NCBI GenBank assembly: GCA_002404115.1
Contig: DHJB01000072.1
Coordinates: forward strand, 37,561 to 87,301
Reading direction: 5' to 3'
DNA from: Microbacteriaceae bacterium UBA4731
Lineage (GTDB): Bacteria > Actinomycetota > Actinomycetes > Actinomycetales > Microbacteriaceae
Length of the DNA: 49,741 nucleotides
Position numbers and translations under genes: made by a program
In this document: one piece after another, positions 41,624 through 48,932 of the stretch
Layout: the number at the start of each line of letters is the position of its first letter
Position numbering within the stretch: the stretch's first letter is position 1
Notes under the pieces: generated by a model
The model's database searches: none
Told to the model about the DNA's origin: nothing
Seen by the model: the letters and a program-made list of their open reading frames with translations, nothing else

Positions 41624-43055
41624 GAGCGCGGCCGGCCAGGGAGACCGGGGCGACGAGCAGCCCGACCTCGGAGCGCACCCACCAGTCGTGGGTGGCTCGC
41701 CGCTCCGCCGGGGTGGAGTACCGGTAGAGGAAGACCCGCGCGCGGAGGAAGCGCGGCGGATCGTCCGGGAAAGGGTTGACCCGCAGCAGCCGGAGCGTGG
41801 GCCGATCGCCCTCGAGCAGGCGCACGATGAGCATCTCGAACCACCGCGTGTCCCGCGAGCCAAGCGCGAGAAACCACATCAGCCAGTCGAGGCGCAGGTG
41901 GTACGGCGCGAACTGCCGGGGCATCCGCCTCGGGTCGCCCGGCTTGCCCTTGAATTCGTAGGCGCGCCAGGCCGATTCGTCGCCCGGTTCGGCGGCGTCG
42001 CTGCCCTCCACGATCACTTCGAAGCGTTCCTTGGTGACCGTGCCGAACGCGCCGTACGCGTTCACCAGGTGGTACCGGTTGAAGCTCGCGTTCATCAGCT
42101 GGCGGCGCGACACCAGGTTGCGGGCCGGCTGGTAGCTGAGCACGAGCAGGAACGCGGTGGCGGCGAGCACGACCACCATGAACCAGAGCGGCGCCTCCGG
42201 AGTCTCCGTGGCGGCCGGCAGCGCGCTGAACACGAACCGGAACGCGTTGTCGTCGACGGCGGCGAACGCGAGCACGATCGTGATCCAGTTCAGCCAGGCG
42301 AAATTGCCGGTCAGCACGAGCCAGAGCTGGGTGAGGATCACGATCGTCGCGGCGACGGATGCGACGGGCTGCGGGGCGAACAGGAAGAATGGCATGCCCA
42401 GCTGCACGACGTGGTTGCCGAGCACCTCGCCGCGGTGGAACCACTTCGGGAGGTGGTGCACGAACCAGCTCACCGGGTTCGGCATCGGCTGGGTTTCGTG
42501 GTGGTAGAACAGCGCGGTCAGGTCGCGCCACTCCCGTCCGCCGCGGATCTTGATCAGGCCGGCGCCGAACTCCAGGCGGAAGACGAGCCAGCGGAGGAAG
42601 AAGATGATCGTCACGGGTGGTGCCACCTCGTTCGAGCCGAGGAACGCGACGACGAAACCGGCCTCGACCAGCAGGCTCTCCCAGCCGAACGAGTAGAACG
42701 TCTGGCCCACGTTGACGATCGAGAGGTACCCGGCCCAGAGCAGCAGGAACAGGAGCATCGGCAGCCACGGCGGCCCCAGCTGCGGCAGCCCGGCGATGAG
42801 GGATGCCGCCACCGCGGCCCCTGACCAGGCGATTCCCAGCAGCATCCGGTCCGAGTACCGCCAGTGGAACACGCTCGGGGACTGCCGGTACCGGATGCGC
42901 GCCACGAAACGGGGCACCGGAAGCAGGCCGTGTTCGCCGAGCAGCGCCGGGAATTGGTTGATCGCCCCGACGAAGCCGATCAGGTAGCAGGCGGCGACCC
43001 CGCGCTGCAGCACCTGCCGCGCGAATTCGTAGTCGCCCGCACTGAACCAGTCCAT
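41616..43055 (-). CDS. Lipase maturation factor family membrane protein
   Basis: Polytopic protein of 479 residues with about nine membrane segments. It matches the lipase maturation factor family: the N-terminal DYEFARQVLQRGVAACYLIGF, the FGWESLLVEAGF motif, FRLEFGAGLIKIRGGREWRDL, FYHHETQPMPNPVSWF and the C-terminal YEFKGKPGDPRRMPRQFAPYHLRLDWLMW. In animals LMF1 folds lipases in the ER; the bacterial role is unknown. ATG 43055 (MDWFSAGDYEF) fits the family; ATG 43082 in frame is an alternative. The stop overlaps the FAD oxidoreductase start. Confidence 0.9.
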   Translation of the reverse strand: MDWFSAGDYEFARQVLQRGVAACYLIGFVGAINQFPALLGEHGLLPVPRFVARIRYRQSPSVFHWRYSDRMLLGIAWSGAAVAASLIAGLPQLGPPWLPMLLFLLLWAGYLSIVNVGQTFYSFGWESLLVEAGFVVAFLGSNEVAPPVTIIFFLRWLVFRLEFGAGLIKIRGGREWRDLTALFYHHETQPMPNPVSWFVHHLPKWFHRGEVLGNHVVQLGMPFFLFAPQPVASVAATIVILTQLWLVLTGNFAWLNWITIVLAFAAVDDNAFRFVFSALPAATETPEAPLWFMVVVLAATAFLLVLSYQPARNLVSRRQLMNASFNRYHLVNAYGAFGTVTKERFEVIVEGSDAAEPGDESAWRAYEFKGKPGDPRRMPRQFAPYHLRLDWLMWFLALGSRDTRWFEMLIVRLLEGDRPTLRLLRVNPFPDDPPRFLRARVFLYRYSTPAERRATHDWWVRSEVGLLVAPVSLAGRARA

Positions 43056-43089
43056 CGTGCAGTCACCATAGGCCCGCGCCATCGCGCCA

Positions 43090-44079
43090 TCAAGAGCCGG
43101 GTGGCCGCCCGGTGCGCACGCCCAAATGCGCCGCGGTCAGCGCCGCCATCTCCTCGTCGGTGAGGTCGTCCATCTGCCTGGCTTCCCGGCGGTCGGTGCG
43201 TGTCCAGCGCAGGAACAGGATGATCAGCACCGGGATGTCGGCGAGCTCGGCGATGAACCAGAGGAAGTCACCGGAGAGGTGCTGGTCGTGCAGCGGCGAC
43301 GGAAACCAGGCCTGGTGCCAGCCGAGGACGGCTGGGGCGTGGTCGAGCACTGCCTCGTTCAGCCGGAGCAGGATGCCGGGGATCGCATCCATCACCAGCT
43401 CGACGAAGGCGAGCATGAATTCGGCCGTGATGAACAGGCTCGTGCGCGTGCCGGCATGCGCGGACATCGGCAGCACCATCAGCAGCCCGGCCAGCGGCAC
43501 GAGGATCGTCAGGCCTGCCGCGGCGACGGGGCTGTCGCGCAGCACGAAGGCGAGCGGCGTGAGGAAAACGAGGAACGCGGCGATCGCGAACACGGGGGCG
43601 AAGATCGCGTTGCCCACGAGGCGCACGAACCAGGAACCCAGCACCCGCTCGACCACGCGCAGGGACGCCCCGCCGAGCACCCTGCGGGCGAGTTGCACCG
43701 GCCGGCCGATGGCGACAAGCGCTGGCACCACGAACAGGAGCAGGGCGATCCGGGTCGTGAACGCCCAGCGCAGCTCCTGGCTGTACGCGCCGAGGAAGCC
43801 GAAGGACACCCAGGCGTACGAGCCGAGGCCGAGCAGGTAGAAGCCCAGGGTCGGCAGCAACGGCCATGGGCGCCCAGCGCGGCGTGTCCGAAGGATCCCG
43901 GCCGCGTAGAGACCACCGGCGACCAGGAGACCGGCGAACGCGACGGGATCGAAGCGGAAGGTGGTGAGGAAGGTGAGTACGGGGGGCGTGGCGTCTCCAA
44001 TGTGCGGGCCGTGCCTTCTCATTATCAGGTCGGTCGCGCCCGCTTCCGCGCGGCCGGCGTCCCGGGTCAGCATGGCCAT
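43090..44079 (-). CDS. CtaG-family cytochrome c oxidase assembly-type membrane protein
   Basis: A 329-residue polytopic protein of the caa3_CtaG family with seven or eight membrane segments. It has FRFDPVAFAGLLVAGGLYAAG, FMLAFVELVMDAIPGI and the His-containing DQHLSGDFLWFIAELADIPV. In Bacillus CtaG is needed for a caa3-type oxidase and relates to copper delivery. No oxidase subunit lies nearby. Start is uncertain: ATG 44079, 44073 and 44022 are all in frame; none has a strong SD. It ends 7 bases before the longer lipase-maturation-factor reading, so the three genes may form one transcript. Confidence 0.85.
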   Translation of the reverse strand: MAMLTRDAGRAEAGATDLIMRRHGPHIGDATPPVLTFLTTFRFDPVAFAGLLVAGGLYAAGILRTRRAGRPWPLLPTLGFYLLGLGSYAWVSFGFLGAYSQELRWAFTTRIALLLFVVPALVAIGRPVQLARRVLGGASLRVVERVLGSWFVRLVGNAIFAPVFAIAAFLVFLTPLAFVLRDSPVAAAGLTILVPLAGLLMVLPMSAHAGTRTSLFITAEFMLAFVELVMDAIPGILLRLNEAVLDHAPAVLGWHQAWFPSPLHDQHLSGDFLWFIAELADIPVLIILFLRWTRTDRREARQMDDLTDEEMAALTAAHLGVRTGRPPGS

Positions 44080-44165
44080 GGCGATGACAGCCCCCCGACA
44101 AGGCTTCGCGGTTCCTTGCCAATCCCCCGGCAATCGACCAGAGTAAGAGCGGGGGACGAGAAGGA

Positions 44166-44624
44166 ATGGAACGAAAAGACTCAGGCCCGGAGCCTGTGCA
44201 GGAGCTTCCTGCCGGCCCGGATCGCGGTTTCGGTAGCTATTGCAGCGACGAGCCATTCGAGGAAGACCGTTCGATCACGAATGTCGGCGGCTATGTCGCG
44301 CTTCGCGATCTCATCGCTGACAGCGGCTCGACGCTGGGCAGGAACGTGGCCGGCCTCCGGCTCGTAGACGGGCTGATCGGGTCCGCTCCCGAATCGACGC
44401 GAGGCCTCGCGCGCGAGATCGGCATGTTCTACGGCGATGTCCTGACCCACACGATCACCGGATCCCACTGGGTCGTTCGGGATCCCGCCCGGCCCGAGGT
44501 GCGGATTACCGACAACGTGACCGTTGATGTCGTCGGCGTCGGGCAACGCCGAACCCGGCTCGGAACCCCCACGCTGGTCGAGAACCTGGCCCACGTGTTA
44601 CTCATCGCACAGCACGGCGCCTGA
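44166..44624 (+). CDS. Small soluble protein, family not recognised
   Basis: A 152-residue acidic protein with no signal or membrane segment. The N-terminus is Pro/Glu-rich and probably disordered. The core reads as one compact domain: SITNVGGYVALRDLIADSGS, EIGMFYGDVLTHTITGSHWV, TDNVTVDVV. The end has TLVENLAHVLLIAQ. The IGMFYGDVL and GSHWVV stretches look like a domain-of-unknown-function family of actinobacteria, but I cannot name it with certainty. GAGAAGGA directly precedes ATG 44166, which is too close for a good SD; GTG 44196 is the next in-frame start. It is divergent from the CtaG-like gene. Confidence 0.65.
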   Translation: MERKDSGPEPVQELPAGPDRGFGSYCSDEPFEEDRSITNVGGYVALRDLIADSGSTLGRNVAGLRLVDGLIGSAPESTRGLAREIGMFYGDVLTHTITGSHWVVRDPARPEVRITDNVTVDVVGVGQRRTRLGTPTLVENLAHVLLIAQHGA

Positions 44625-44660
44625 CAGCACGTCGAAGCCGGACCGCCGCGTCCGTGTGGT

Positions 44661-44711
44661 ACCGGTTGTTGACGACCGGGACTAACCGGTATAGGTTGAA
44701 CTAAACCGGTT
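44661..44711 (+). promoter_or_regulatory. Sigma-A-type promoter with two or three LacI-type operators
   Basis: TTGACG (44669-44674), a 17-base spacer and TAGGTT (44692-44697) form a good promoter. AACCGGTA (44684-44691) lies in the spacer and the perfect palindrome AACCGGTT (44704-44711) at the start site; their centres are 20 bp apart, two helical turns. A third copy, TACCGGTT, lies at 44660-44667 just upstream of the -35. Operators with a central CG are usual for LacI regulators. The regulator encoded 47 bases downstream probably binds here and represses its own operon. Confidence 0.75.
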
Positions 44712-44757
44712 CAGCCCACGGGCTGACGAACCGGATGGCGATCGACGAGGAGGCCGC

Positions 44758-45783
44758 ATGAAGACGCAGAAGGTGACGATCGCCGATGTCGCGAAGCGCG
44801 CCGGCGTCAGCAAGGGCCTCGTGTCCTTCGCCCTCAACGATCGCCCGGGAGTCTCCCCCGAAACCCGCCAGCGGATTCTCCAGGTCGCCGGTGAGCTGGG
44901 CTGGCGGCCCTCCCTCCGCGCACGGATGCTCTCGTCCAAGCGCGCCTTCGCGCTCGGGCTGGTAATCGCCAGGGACCCGGAGGTGCTCAGCGCCGACCCG
45001 TTCTTCCCGTCCTTCATCGCCGGCGTGGAGAGCATCCTCGCCCCACAGGGCCTCGCCCTCGTGCTCAGCCTCGTGCCCGACGAAGAGACGGAGCTGCAGA
45101 CCTATCGCACTCTCGTCGCGGACGGCCGCGTCGATGGCGTTTTCCTCAGCGACCTGCGCCGCAACGACCCGCGCATCCCCCTCCTCGCGAAGCTCGGCCT
45201 GCCGGCGGTCAGCCTGGGCCGGCCCGACGTCGAGAGCCCGTTCCCCGCGGTCTCGATCGACGACACCCCCGGCATCACCGAATCGGTGCGGTACCTCGCG
45301 CAGCTCGGGCACCGGCGCATTGCGCACGTCGCCGGCAGCCTGAACCTGCTGCACGGCAGTCGCCGGAGCGAAGCATTCGCCCAGGCCGTGCACGACGCCG
45401 GCCTGCCGACCGCGCAGATCATTGGAACGGATTTCTCGATGGCAGCCGGTGCGGATGCCACCCGCCTGCTCCTCACGCAGGAAAACCCGCCGACAGCGAT
45501 TGTTTTCGCCAACGACCCGATGGCGATCGCCGGACTCGGCGTCGCCCTTGAGCTGGGCATCCGCGTGCCGGAGGACCTCTCGATCACGGGCTTCGACGAC
45601 ATCGACTTCGCCCGCCACATCTTCCCGCCCTTGACGACGGTCAGCGCGACGCCCGTCGTGTGGGGCCGGGCAGCCGCCAGCACGCTGCTCAGCCTGATGG
45701 ACAACGGCACGGCCGACGACGTCGACCTTCCCGCCGCCCGCCTCATCATTCGAGGCTCGGCCGCAGTTCCCACAAACGGCTAA
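44758..45783 (+). CDS. LacI-family transcriptional repressor
   Basis: A 341-residue sugar-responsive regulator. The LacI HTH is VTIADVAKRAGVSKGLVSFALNDRPGVSPETRQRI (about 6-40) with a hinge RPSLRARMLSSKR. The ligand domain (about 62-341) is of periplasmic-binding-protein type: FFPSFIAGVESIL, GVFLSDLRRNDPR, LGHRRIAHVAGS, PTAIVFANDPMAIAGL and SITGFDDIDFARHIFPPLTTV. ATG 44758 has GAGGAGG 5 bases upstream. It is the first gene of the ABC transporter/GH130 operon, and probably controls it through the operators at 44661-44711. Confidence 0.94.
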   Translation: MKTQKVTIADVAKRAGVSKGLVSFALNDRPGVSPETRQRILQVAGELGWRPSLRARMLSSKRAFALGLVIARDPEVLSADPFFPSFIAGVESILAPQGLALVLSLVPDEETELQTYRTLVADGRVDGVFLSDLRRNDPRIPLLAKLGLPAVSLGRPDVESPFPAVSIDDTPGITESVRYLAQLGHRRIAHVAGSLNLLHGSRRSEAFAQAVHDAGLPTAQIIGTDFSMAAGADATRLLLTQENPPTAIVFANDPMAIAGLGVALELGIRVPEDLSITGFDDIDFARHIFPPLTTVSATPVVWGRAAASTLLSLMDNGTADDVDLPAARLIIRGSAAVPTNG

Positions 45784-45834
45784 AGAACTTGCCCCGCAGC
45801 AGAGCCGCTGCGATCCCACGAAATGGAGACAACG

Positions 45835-47139
45835 ATGTTCAGCACTCGAACGACCAGGCGAATCCTCGCCGCAACGGCCGCCTCTGCAGTCGTGATCCTC
45901 GCGCTCGGCGCCTGCAGCAGCGGCGGCGGCGGCGGGACCACGGCCACCGACAAGCACGGTGCCATCACGATCTGGTACTCGAACAACGAGTCGGAAATCG
46001 CCTGGGGCAAGCAGATGGTGGCGGCGTGGAACGCCGATCACCCGAAGGAACTGGTCAAGGCGCAGGAGATCCCCGCCGGAAAGAGCAGCGAGGAAGTGAT
46101 CGGCGCTGCGATCACCGCCGGAAACGCGCCCTGCCTGATCTTCAACACGGCCCCGGTCGCCGTGCCGCAGTTCCAGAAGCAGGGCGGCCTCGTCGACCTG
46201 TCCAGCCTCCCGGGCGGCGCCGCCTACATCGAGAAGCGCAGCGGTGGCACCGCCGCGCAGTACAAGAGCGCCGACGGCAAGTACTACCAGATGCCCTGGA
46301 AGTCCAACCCCGTCATGATCTTCTACAACAAGGACCTCTTCAAGAAGGCCGGCCTCGACCCGGAGAAGCCGTCGCTCGCCACCTACGACGAGTTCCTCGC
46401 CACGTCGCGCACCCTCGTCAAGAGCGGCGCCGCCGAGAACGCCATCCACCCGTCGCCGACCAGCGAGTTCTACCAGAGCTGGTTCGACTTCTACCCGCTG
46501 TACGCGGCCGAATCCGGCGGCAAGCAGCTCGTCGAAAACGGCAAGGCGACGTTCGCCGACAAGGACGGAGAAGCGGTTTCGAAGTTCTGGAAGACGCTGT
46601 ACGCCGAGGGTCTCGCCGGCAAGGAGCAGTACCAGGGCGACTCCTTCGCGGATGGCCAGGCAGCCATGTCGATCGTCGGCCCGTGGGCCGTTTCGGTCTA
46701 CAAGGGCAAGGTGAACTGGGGAGCGGTTCCGGTTCCGACCAGCGCCGGCATCTCGGCCGACGAGACCCACACCTTCAGCGACGCCAAGAACGTCGGCCTG
46801 TTCTCTGCCTGCAAGAACACGGGCACGGCCTGGGATGTGCTGAAGTTCGCGACGAGCGAGAAGCAGGACGGCAAGCTCCTGGAGCTGACCGGCCAGATGC
46901 CGCTCCGCAAGGACCTCAGCACCGTCTACCCGGACTACTTCGCGGCCAACCCCACGTACAAGCAGTTCGGCGACCAGGCCTCGCGCACGGTCGAGGTTCC
47001 CAGCGTCTCGAACTCGGTGGCCGTCTGGCAGGCCTTCCGGGATGCGTACTCCAAGTCGGTCATCTTCGGCGACGGTGACATCACCTCCAGCCTGAGCGGC
47101 GCGGCAGACAAGATCAACCAGCTGGTTGGGCAGAAGTAG
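45835..47139 (+). CDS. ABC transporter sugar-binding lipoprotein
   Basis: Extracytoplasmic family 1 solute-binding protein of 434 residues. The signal peptide ends in the lipobox LGAC with lipidated Cys27, followed by a SSGGGGGTT linker. The mature part has ITIWYSNNESEIAWGKQMVAAWNADHP, KYYQMPWKSNPVMIFYNKDLFKKAGL and AAMSIVGPWAVSVY, typical of oligosaccharide binders. ATG 45835 follows GGAGA at 5 bases; ATG 45823 lacks an SD. A small hairpin (CGCAGC/GCTGCG, 45795-45812) lies between it and lacI and might raise mRNA stability for this abundant component. Confidence 0.93.
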   Translation: MFSTRTTRRILAATAASAVVILALGACSSGGGGGTTATDKHGAITIWYSNNESEIAWGKQMVAAWNADHPKELVKAQEIPAGKSSEEVIGAAITAGNAPCLIFNTAPVAVPQFQKQGGLVDLSSLPGGAAYIEKRSGGTAAQYKSADGKYYQMPWKSNPVMIFYNKDLFKKAGLDPEKPSLATYDEFLATSRTLVKSGAAENAIHPSPTSEFYQSWFDFYPLYAAESGGKQLVENGKATFADKDGEAVSKFWKTLYAEGLAGKEQYQGDSFADGQAAMSIVGPWAVSVYKGKVNWGAVPVPTSAGISADETHTFSDAKNVGLFSACKNTGTAWDVLKFATSEKQDGKLLELTGQMPLRKDLSTVYPDYFAANPTYKQFGDQASRTVEVPSVSNSVAVWQAFRDAYSKSVIFGDGDITSSLSGAADKINQLVGQK

Positions 47140-47146
47140 TTCAACC

Positions 47147-48100
47147 ATGTCACTGTCCACACGACAGAAGCCGGCTGCCGGGAGGACGTTCCTCCCGGCA
47201 GCCGGGGGCGCCCGGCGCCGCCGCCCGATCATGGGCAGAAACCCGATCGGCCTTCTCTTCAGCGCGCCGTACCTCGTCTTCGTCATCGCCGTCTTCGCGT
47301 ACCCCCTGGTGTTCGCGTTCTGGATGTCCTTCCACGACTACTTCTTCGCGGCACCGGGTGCGCAGGTCGATCGACCCTTCGTCGGACTCGCGAACTTCCA
47401 GGAGGTTCTTTCCGACCCGGCCGTGATCCGATCGTTCGGGAACGTCGGCATCTTCCTCCTGATCAATGTCCCGCTGACGGTCGTGCTCTCTCTCGTGCTC
47501 GCCACGGCACTGAACAAGGTCGTGCGATTCCGCACCTTCCTGCGGGTGTCCTACTTCGTGCCGTACGTCACCGCCAGCGTCGCCGTCGTCGGAGTCTGGT
47601 TGTTCCTGTTCAGCGGCAGCGGGCTGGTCAATCAGCTGCTCGGGCCGCTCGCGCCGAAGCCCTCCTGGCTGATCAACTCCGTCTGGGCCATGCCGACGAT
47701 CGCGCTGTTCGTCACGTGGAAGCAGCTCGGCTTCTTCATCCTGCTTTACCTCGCCGCCCTGCAGAACGTGTCCGCAGAACTCTACGAGGCAGCGTCGACG
47801 GACGGAGCCGGCAAGGTGCGGAGCTTCTTCTCGGTCACCGTGCCCGGCGTCCGAGCCGCAACGGTGCTGGTGCTGCTGCTCTCGACGGTCACAGGTGCCA
47901 ACCTCTTCACGGAGCCGTACCTGCTTACCGGCGGAGGTGGCCCCAACGGCGCCTCGACCTCCCCCGTGCTGCTCATGTACCAGCGCGGCATCGAACAGGG
48001 CTCGCCGGACTCGGCGGCCGCGATCGGAGTGATTCTCGTGATCGGTGTCCTCATCCTCGCCTGGATCCAGCGCAAGATCGCCGGAGGTGACGAATCATGA
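47147..48100 (+). CDS. ABC sugar permease, MalF/UgpA type
   Basis: Inner-membrane component of the importer, 317 residues. A basic cytoplasmic N-terminus (GGARRRRPIMGRNPIG) precedes six membrane segments, the first LLFSAPYLVFVIAVFAYPLVFAFW. The EAA loop that contacts the ATPase reads YEAASTDGAGKVRSFFSVTVPG (about 220-241). ATG 47147 was chosen by position 7 bases after the binding-protein stop; SD is weak, and ATG 47231 is also possible. It overlaps the next permease in ATGA. No ATPase gene is in the window; a shared MsiK-type ATPase elsewhere is typical for actinobacteria. Confidence 0.94.
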   Translation: MSLSTRQKPAAGRTFLPAAGGARRRRPIMGRNPIGLLFSAPYLVFVIAVFAYPLVFAFWMSFHDYFFAAPGAQVDRPFVGLANFQEVLSDPAVIRSFGNVGIFLLINVPLTVVLSLVLATALNKVVRFRTFLRVSYFVPYVTASVAVVGVWLFLFSGSGLVNQLLGPLAPKPSWLINSVWAMPTIALFVTWKQLGFFILLYLAALQNVSAELYEAASTDGAGKVRSFFSVTVPGVRAATVLVLLLSTVTGANLFTEPYLLTGGGGPNGASTSPVLLMYQRGIEQGSPDSAAAIGVILVIGVLILAWIQRKIAGGDES

Positions 48101-48930
48101 GTCGTAAGCAGCACATCCTTCGAGGAATCGTGCTGGCGGTGGGCGCGTTCGTGTTCCTCTTCCCGTTCTACTACATGGTCGTCGGCTCGCTTCAGACTTC
48201 CCCTGACCCGAGCATCGCTGGGGCCTTCCCCAACCCGGCCAACCTCACGCTCGAGAACTACGCGGCCATCAACAGCCGTATCGGCCTCCTGCGTGGCCTG
48301 GTCAACTCCGGGATCTTCGCCGGCGGTGTGATCCTCTGCACCGTGGTGTTCGGGGTGCTGGTGGGATACGCGCTGGCACAGCTCCAGTGGCGGGGCCGCG
48401 GCGTGACCTTCGCGCTTGCCCTGCTCGTGCAGGTCGTTCCGTTCCAGTTGCTGATGATTCCGCTCTACGTCATGATCGCTCGCGATTACGGCCTGGCCGA
48501 CAACTACCTGGGCATGATCCTGCCGTTCGCGATCAACTCGACCGCCGTGATCGTCTTCAGGCAGTACTTCCTCCAGCTTCCGAAGGAGCTCTTCGATGCC
48601 GCCCGCATCGACGGTGCCGGGGAACTCCAGCTGCTCTGGAGCATTGCCCTGCCGCTCGTGCGGCCGGCGCTCCTGACCGTGGTGCTGCTGACCTTCATCG
48701 GCCCGTGGAACGAATTCCTCTGGCCGTTCCTGATCACCAAGGACGCTTCCCTGCAGCCGCTCGCGGTGTCCCTGGCGAACTACCTCAGCAACGTGGCCGC
48801 CACGGCGGCGAACCCGTTCGGCGCCATCCTCGCCGGCGCCTGCGTGCTCGCGGCGCCTGCGGTGGTTCTCTTTATCGTGTTCCAACAACACTTCGTTTCG
48901 ACCGATATCGGGTCGGGCGTGAAAGGCTAG
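48097..48930 (+). CDS. ABC sugar permease, MalG/UgpE type
   Basis: Second permease subunit, 277 residues with six membrane segments. The N-terminal GIVLAVGAFVFLFPFYYMVVGSL is the first membrane segment. The EAA loop reads FDAARIDGAGELQLLWSIALPL (about 167-188). The C-terminal region ALLTVVLLTFIGPWNEFLWPFL and FVSTDIGSGVKG are usual for MalG-type proteins. The ATG overlaps the stop of the first permease by 4 bases, so translation is coupled. It is followed after 2 bases by the GH130 start. Confidence 0.95.
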   Translation: MSRKQHILRGIVLAVGAFVFLFPFYYMVVGSLQTSPDPSIAGAFPNPANLTLENYAAINSRIGLLRGLVNSGIFAGGVILCTVVFGVLVGYALAQLQWRGRGVTFALALLVQVVPFQLLMIPLYVMIARDYGLADNYLGMILPFAINSTAVIVFRQYFLQLPKELFDAARIDGAGELQLLWSIALPLVRPALLTVVLLTFIGPWNEFLWPFLITKDASLQPLAVSLANYLSNVAATAANPFGAILAGACVLAAPAVVLFIVFQQHFVSTDIGSGVKG

Positions 48931-48932
48931 TT

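Noticed and set aside
44701..47286. An 861-codon minus-strand frame antisense to lacI and the binding protein
   Set aside because: Low-complexity Arg/Gly/Val composition; the plus-strand genes have clear families, lipobox and SD sites.
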